DNA from: Homarus americanus
Lineage: Eukaryota; Arthropoda; Malacostraca; Decapoda; Nephropidae
DNA: 64,000 nt
Reading direction: 5' to 3'
NCBI RefSeq assembly: GCF_018991925.1
Contig: NW_024724368.1
Coordinates: forward strand, 4,625,386-4,689,385
Part shown: in pieces, positions 58,773 through 64,000 of the stretch
Layout of the letters: the number at the start of each line of letters is the position of its first letter
Numbering within the stretch: position 1 is the stretch's first letter
Notes under the pieces: generated by a model
What the model saw: the letters and a program-made list of their open reading frames with translations, nothing else
Told to the model about the DNA's origin: nothing
Database searches by the model: none
Position numbers and translations under genes: made by a program

Positions 58773-60247
58773 CTGGAAGAAGAGAATTAACAGGGTTAAC
58801 TTAAGTTGTTGGTCAGTAGACCTCCACCAAGGGCTTATATATTTAGGAAGAGATTGGTGTACTGTAGTGTGTTGAGTGTCTTACATGATAGCTGAGAGGA
58901 CTGTGTAGCATTATAACAGGAATGGGATGTGAGATGTTTGATGGTCAGTTTAAGGAGTTTCTTTACTCCTCCTTCTGAGAACTGCTGAGGTCTTGGTTAG
59001 ACAACAGTTACCACAGTGACCAGTATAATGCTATTAATCTGTGTGAATTTAAAGGGAAGTGTGTAAGTTTAGTTTCCGTAAGTCTTCCTATTACTGTAGA
59101 GTTAAATCCCAATGTGTAATGCATATGATTGTGTTGAACAATTATTGTACAGTATTGCCATCTCACTGGCTTTAGATACTTGAGTTCCTTAGGGAAGTTA
59201 TCTGGTTACCAAGCCCATACTAGGCGATTGTTACAACATCCTCCTGGGTAGATTGGAAGCTGGCTGGAACTGAATGATTGGACTTTGAATCCAATACATT
59301 ACAGTATAACTAATCCAATGTGACATTGTGATTTATTGCTTTCTGCCCGAAATGGTGAGTCTTCTGAATTTCCTTATAGGGGCTTGGTTGTGATAGGAAA
59401 GCCTACACTAATAGCTAAGGGTGTACAGTATACCTAAACATTCAGCCCACTGACTCAGAGCTAAATTATGAGCCATTTAATGCAGACTCTGACATAAAAT
59501 GGAATTTCTGGATCAATCCTTAACTTTTTCTCATTATTTGGTTTGTTTTTTATAGGTCAAGATAGAAGAATATCTAATGACCCAGTTGTACCAAGATACA
59601 GTATATTGATAAAGAATTAGAATACTGTACACAGGTTTGTTCTGAATGAAGCATTGTATGTAGTACATAAAGTGTGGCTCTAGTTGCAGGATGATTGGCA
59701 ATACAATACAGTATGTGGTCATTAGTTTAGTCAGCTTGGAAGCTTCGGGTTATGAGCTGCTTCTGCCCACATGTGTGCAATGAAACTGTTCGTGGAAGAT
59801 GGTTACTGATGGAAAGTAAAAACTTACTTATTATCAAATTACAGTACATATATACAGTATTGTGTCAGAGTTAACACACTCAGGGAAAGTTGTGATTTAA
59901 CATTATATTCAGACTGAGATGCCTTAAGTTGGTGTTAGTTTATTTCTTATTTGGAAAAATATTTCAAACAATGTTCCTTGTACAAATAATATGGTGTGTG
60001 GGTGGTGGGGAAAATCCATATCACTCTTTTACTTTGTTCATAATACAAGATGGCAATGTGTAAGCAATGAAACACTTTGGGTGTGTTGGATCATGGGAGG
60101 GGGGGGGGGGACATTACTGAATTACAAGTGGCTACCAGGAGCTCCTGATCTCACAGTGATAATCAACGATGATCATCCTTCACTTATGTACCCATTACAA
60201 GCTGTCTTGTGTCCCCAAAAACATGGATGTTTCACAAAAGTACTGTA
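58772..60247. other. No gene seen; AT-rich
   Basis: Carries the second copy of the dispersed segment noted near 54.9 kb (59492-59522) and a G-run at 60099-60110. No exon. Confidence 0.5.
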
Positions 60248-60249
60248 TA

Positions 60250-60373
60250 CAGTGAACCCTCCATATAATGGACTTCTCTTTCCAAATCTGTTTGATGAGG
60301 GTTCCACATCTAACGGACCCTCGATACAATTGACTTTCTTATCTATATAGTTCGTTAGATGGAAGTTTCACTG
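60250..60373. mobile_element. TA-flanked MITE, two-unit form
   Basis: 124 bp with inverted ends CAGTGAACCCTCCATATAA and TTAGATGGAAGTTTCACTG, flanked by TA (60248-60249, 60374-60375). Two roughly 62-bp units sit head to tail, meeting near GGTTCCACATCTAACGG. Tc1/mariner-pogo-like by target and ends (inference). Confidence 0.8.
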
Positions 60374-60766
60374 TATGGAAAACACATGAAACCCCCACAC
60401 CTTATTTTGATCCCTGATTGATGTAACCCTCAGGTTCTCTGGGATCACAGATATCCAACCTTAGCAGTGAAAGAGACTTACTTGTCGCAGACTGTGGCCT
60501 CACTCTTATATTTACATCTGAAGCGGTTACTAGTGGATCATCGAAATTCTTAATACAAATGTATGTCTTTTAATGTGGGATCATATAAAGTCATTGGTCA
60601 CAGAATTCCACCTGATTTCATCAATTACGTAACACGGTAACTTACAACAAGGCAGGGTTGGCTGATTTAAACCAGTTAATTTTGTTTTTTTAATTTATGC
60701 CCTTTTTCTTGGGTTTAACAAGTTTTTGTTGGTTTTAATATTTACAGATGGTTTTAATGATTTATA

Positions 60767-61000
60767 GTAGATTTTGCAAAGGCATATAATAGGGTGAAAA
60801 GAAAAGCATTGTGGGAGGCATTATAAATGTATGGGGTGGGTGGAAGGCTATTAAGTGAAGTACCTGTAAAAGCATTGTATGAGAACAACAGGGCAACAGT
60901 AAGAATACATGGGAAAGAAAGTCAAACATTTGAAATAAATGTGGGTGTTAGGCAGGATGGGTTATGTCCCCATGGTTGTTCAATATAGACATGGAGGTGA
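60767..61000 (+). pseudogene. RTE/jockey-type LINE reverse transcriptase fragment
   Basis: Translation gives VDFAKAYNRVKRKALWEAL, a stop, MYGVGGRLLSEVPVKALYEN, NRATVRIHGKESQTFEINVG, VRQDGLCP and, after a one-base shift, WLFNIDMEVN. This is the RT palm region (block with F-A-Y, then GVRQG-type, then LFN) of a common LINE. It contains one stop and one frameshift, and the GVRQG motif reads GVRQD, so it is dead. The flanks could not be assigned. Confidence 0.8.
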
Positions 61001-61846
61001 ACTATTATACACTGGTGATAATTAGCTTTCTTTCAGGGCTGTACACATCTCAAATTCTGATTATAAGGGATCCAATTTGCCAGTGTTCAGTATAACTGGT
61101 GACAGCTTCTGTTTATGGTTAGGCTCTGAGCCTCTGATTCTAATGTGTCCAGATCATGTATTACATAGGTCCAGGGGAGCCAAGTTGCTGCTGTCCATCT
61201 CTCTCTCTCCAACTGTACTCAAATAAATTCTTTAAAACTTCCAACTGTAAAAGTAGAATAGTTCTCTCATGCATTAAGATGAACTTAAACTTAATTTTTG
61301 CCTTTAAGCATGTAGGATGAGTCTGGGTGACTGGTCACAGCTAGTGTTTTTCCAAATTTGGTCTTTGTACAGGGATTTTTTTAAGATGGAAAACAGTATA
61401 AACGATTGTTAAATCTTCCTGAATGTAATATTTATAATTAAAAGCATATTAAAAAGTTATAGAGATGGCTTAAAATACTTAAAACTTATTAAACCTGCAT
61501 AGTAGTTTTTAAATAAATGTTTTTTCTTTAAAAATGGTTTTTGCCAACCCTGAATTTAATACATACATAATATTTAAACATAAAAATTTTTGTGCCTGTA
61601 AGTTTTAAATCACCCTTGTATACATTTCCTCAATAATATAGACTATCTTTATGTTTTAAACACATTAGTTTTCAGTTTCCAGAGAAAAGGCATTTTATAG
61701 TGAAAATGACGACGACCTTTTACCCATCGTTTCAGCATACGAGATCAAAACGTGTTTTGATTTGTTTTCAAAATTAATGCAAAGGTACAGTACAGTACAG
61801 TGGAGTCTTTAAAAAAATTACCAAAGTTTTGTATGTGGTACTGTAG
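61001..61846. other. No gene seen; AT-rich
   Basis: May hold more of the decayed LINE but nothing could be aligned by eye; TACAGTACAG words at 61786-61800. Confidence 0.45.
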
Positions 61847-62420
61847 CCATTACTAATAACTACACATACATGAGGCACAGCAACCATTACTAATAACCAC
61901 ACATACATGAGGCACAGCAACCATTACTAATAACTACACATACATGAGGCACAGCAACCATTACTAATAACTACACATACATGAGGCACAGCAACCATTA
62001 CTAATAACTACACATACATGAGGCACAGCAACCATTACTAATAACCACACATACATGAGGCACAGCAACCATTACTAATAACTACACATACATGAGGCAC
62101 AGCAACCATTACTAATAACCACATATACATGAGGCACAGCAACCATTACTAATAACTACACATACATGAGGCACAGCAACCATTACTAATAACTACACAT
62201 ACATGAGGCACAGCAACCATTACTAATAACTACACATACATGAGGCACAGCAACCATTACTAATAACTACACATACATGAGGCACAGCAACCATTACTAA
62301 TAACTACACATACATGAGGCACAGCAACCATTACTAATAACTACACATACACGAGGCACAGCAACCATTACTAATAACTACACATACATGAGGCACAGCA
62401 ACCATTACTAATAATTACAC
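61847..62420 (+). repeat. 37-bp minisatellite, about 15 copies
   Basis: Unit contains CATTACTAATAACTACACAT then ACATGAGGCACAGCAAC; nearly perfect, with AACCAC/AACTAC variants. Confidence 0.97.
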
Positions 62421-63214
62421 ACAAGGAAGGCACAGCAGCTTATAATTACCTTGAAATGTTACCAAACAGCTCCTGCACTTATTTAAATGCTTTGATGTGA
62501 GTGACAATGCTGTTTGAATACAGTATAGTAGAAGTCTGTATATCTGAAGGCCTCCACAGCCAAACTTCCAAACATCCATAACACCCCATTTGTTACTATT
62601 ATGGTAGGGCATAACTGTAAGTTATGCTGTACTGTATTGGTTTCAGGAATGGTTCCCTTTGAATTTGTCGACTTCTAGTTTTTTGCTTCAAAAGTTCCTC
62701 TAAATCTACTTACGCTTATTGTAACAGCTGTGTTGATATGAAAAGTTTGTGTATTACCTGTAACTACCTGTACAGTAACAAAATATTCTGTTATAATGAT
62801 CGACTTCTGGCAGTTTTCACTGTACTGTACAGTATTTTGCTGTCGTAGTTCATCTGTGAAGGAAATTTCTTGTGTCAGAGCAGTAGTTCCCTGAGCTTTG
62901 TTTATGACCTTTGCAGTATCATATTTCAACCATTTCAAGAATTCAACTCTTATTACCAAAGATAAATCATAATTCTGTGCTTTAAGTTTTATCTGTATTA
63001 AGAAATAAGGGTTAAAGAAAATGTAAGGAAGCACCAAAATGCACAACATATGAGGATATTGTAGACAAAGAAATGGGAGATCTCAATGTCTGCCACAGTG
63101 CAGTAATGTATTGGTGGAGTAACTTAACCAACCATTTACCAATAAGTTAACCTAAATATGTAAATAAATGCTTAACAACACACATACACACACATGAGCC
63201 CGCACCGATAGATA
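62421..63214. other. No gene seen
   Basis: Minus-strand open frame 62675-63049 (124 codons) is not recognised and lies in AT-rich sequence. Confidence 0.45.
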
Positions 63215-63346
63215 TAAGAACAGCACCATCCCATCTGTTGCTAAAATAATAAACAACTCCTGATTTATGTACTGTACAGCCCTGTAAATGTATATTTTCA
63301 GCCACCGGCTGCAACTCTATTAATAAACCGTTTATTGTTATTATTA

Positions 63347-63347
<1 letters not shown>
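63215..63347 (-). repeat. Dispersed repeat attached to a CA/GT tract, copy 2
   Basis: Minus strand: after the GT tract come AATAATAACAATAAACGG, TTTATTAATAGAGTTGCAGCC and GGCTGAAAATATACATT, matching 37229-37310 with small changes. Confidence 0.65.

Positions 63348-63410
<63 letters not shown>
63348..63410. repeat. (CA)n microsatellite
   Basis: About 62 bp of CA joined to the dispersed repeat on its left. Confidence 0.97.
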
Positions 63411-63413
<3 letters not shown>

Positions 63414-64000
63414 CCTACCTTTCCTGTACCAACTACTATTTACCCACATCACTGTAAGTGAGTTTTTGTTCATCACCAGCCTTTAAATGATGAATCTGTG
63501 AACAACTCTCAGTCCATCGAAAATTTTTGCTCCTTCTGAATTTCTGAGGATTTTCTGTTCCTCGAAATAACAGAATTCAAAGAGAAAATGTTTGGGTACC
63601 AAACTTTTTAAGTTATATTGTCGTACATTATATATTTGTACATCACATCCTCTACTGTCTATTGTGAAAGGACTCCCTAATGACTGGGAAATTAAGTTAT
63701 CCATGACTTTTAACCAATGTACTGTATATCCTCATTGGAGCAGTATAGGAGTCAATGGCATCCACATTTTGTACTGCTTTAGCATAGGCTCACCCAGAAT
63801 TACTTGGGATTCTTTGATATTAAGGCTTGATATGATTTTATTTCATGGGTTAGGATTGATTCACATTGTTATATTGCACTGTATTTTTTTTCTTTGTTGT
63901 GTTGAATTATTTTGCCATTTTTTATTTCATTGTCATTTTTTCTGAGGTCTTCATGGGCCTCAGAGTTGACATTAACTATATAATTAACTGTAGTTATCAT
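63411..64000. other. No gene seen
   Basis: Open frame 63592-63945 has no recognisable content. Confidence 0.45.

Noticed and set aside
62675..63049. 124-codon minus-strand open frame
   Set aside because: No recognisable domain, AT-rich, no splice or promoter context.

Overview
The window looks like one stretch of an arthropod nuclear genome, most likely a decapod crustacean. Reasons: split genes with GT-AG introns; many interstitial (TTAGG)n blocks, the arthropod telomere motif; an extreme load of microsatellites and minisatellites; tRNA-derived SINEs, LINE fragments and small TIR elements; and a zinc transporter whose recovered peptide is arthropod-like. No rRNA, canonical tRNA gene, CRISPR array, operon or bacterial feature was seen. 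The species call is inference; no search was run.

Only one host protein gene can be supported. It is a seven-exon SLC30A1/ZnT1-type zinc exporter on the + strand, about 46,976-52,227, probably with upstream non-coding sequence and a poly(A) signal near 52,838. All exon junctions have GT/AG ends and the phases join into one open frame of about 562 codons. It has six membrane segments, the two HxxxD zinc sites, a His-rich loop and a long Cys/His-containing tail. Its start is a puzzle: GTG lies where the family's initiator Met is expected, and the first in-frame ATG is 16 codons further in.

Layout. 1-14,900: mini/microsatellites, two copies of one SINE (6.6 and 8.6 kb), a piggyBac-like MITE (8.5 kb) and a TA-flanked MITE (3.5 kb). 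14,958-15,734: 5'-truncated CR1/L2-like LINE with an open RT C-terminal part. 15.7-31 kb: tandem repeats, including a 2.45-kb array of a 31-bp unit. 31.06-33.28 kb: decayed reverse-transcriptase element with a zinc-knuckle and possible nuclease end, flanked by 80-bp direct repeats. 33.3-46 kb: more arrays, TTAGG blocks, and a second SINE family at 43.8 kb. 46-53 kb: the ZnT gene. 53-64 kb: AT-rich sequence with three TIR elements, an RTE/LINE RT fragment, ATT arrays and a 37-bp minisatellite.

Apart from the transporter, the sequence is a repeat-rich landscape. I found no previously undescribed enzymatic system. The best leads concern repeat structure (MITEs with 1, 2 or 3 internal units, long direct repeats around an RT element, a dispersed repeat that carries its own GT tract, two minisatellites sharing a core) and the gene itself (start codon, a UG tract beside a 5' splice site, a Cys/His tail).
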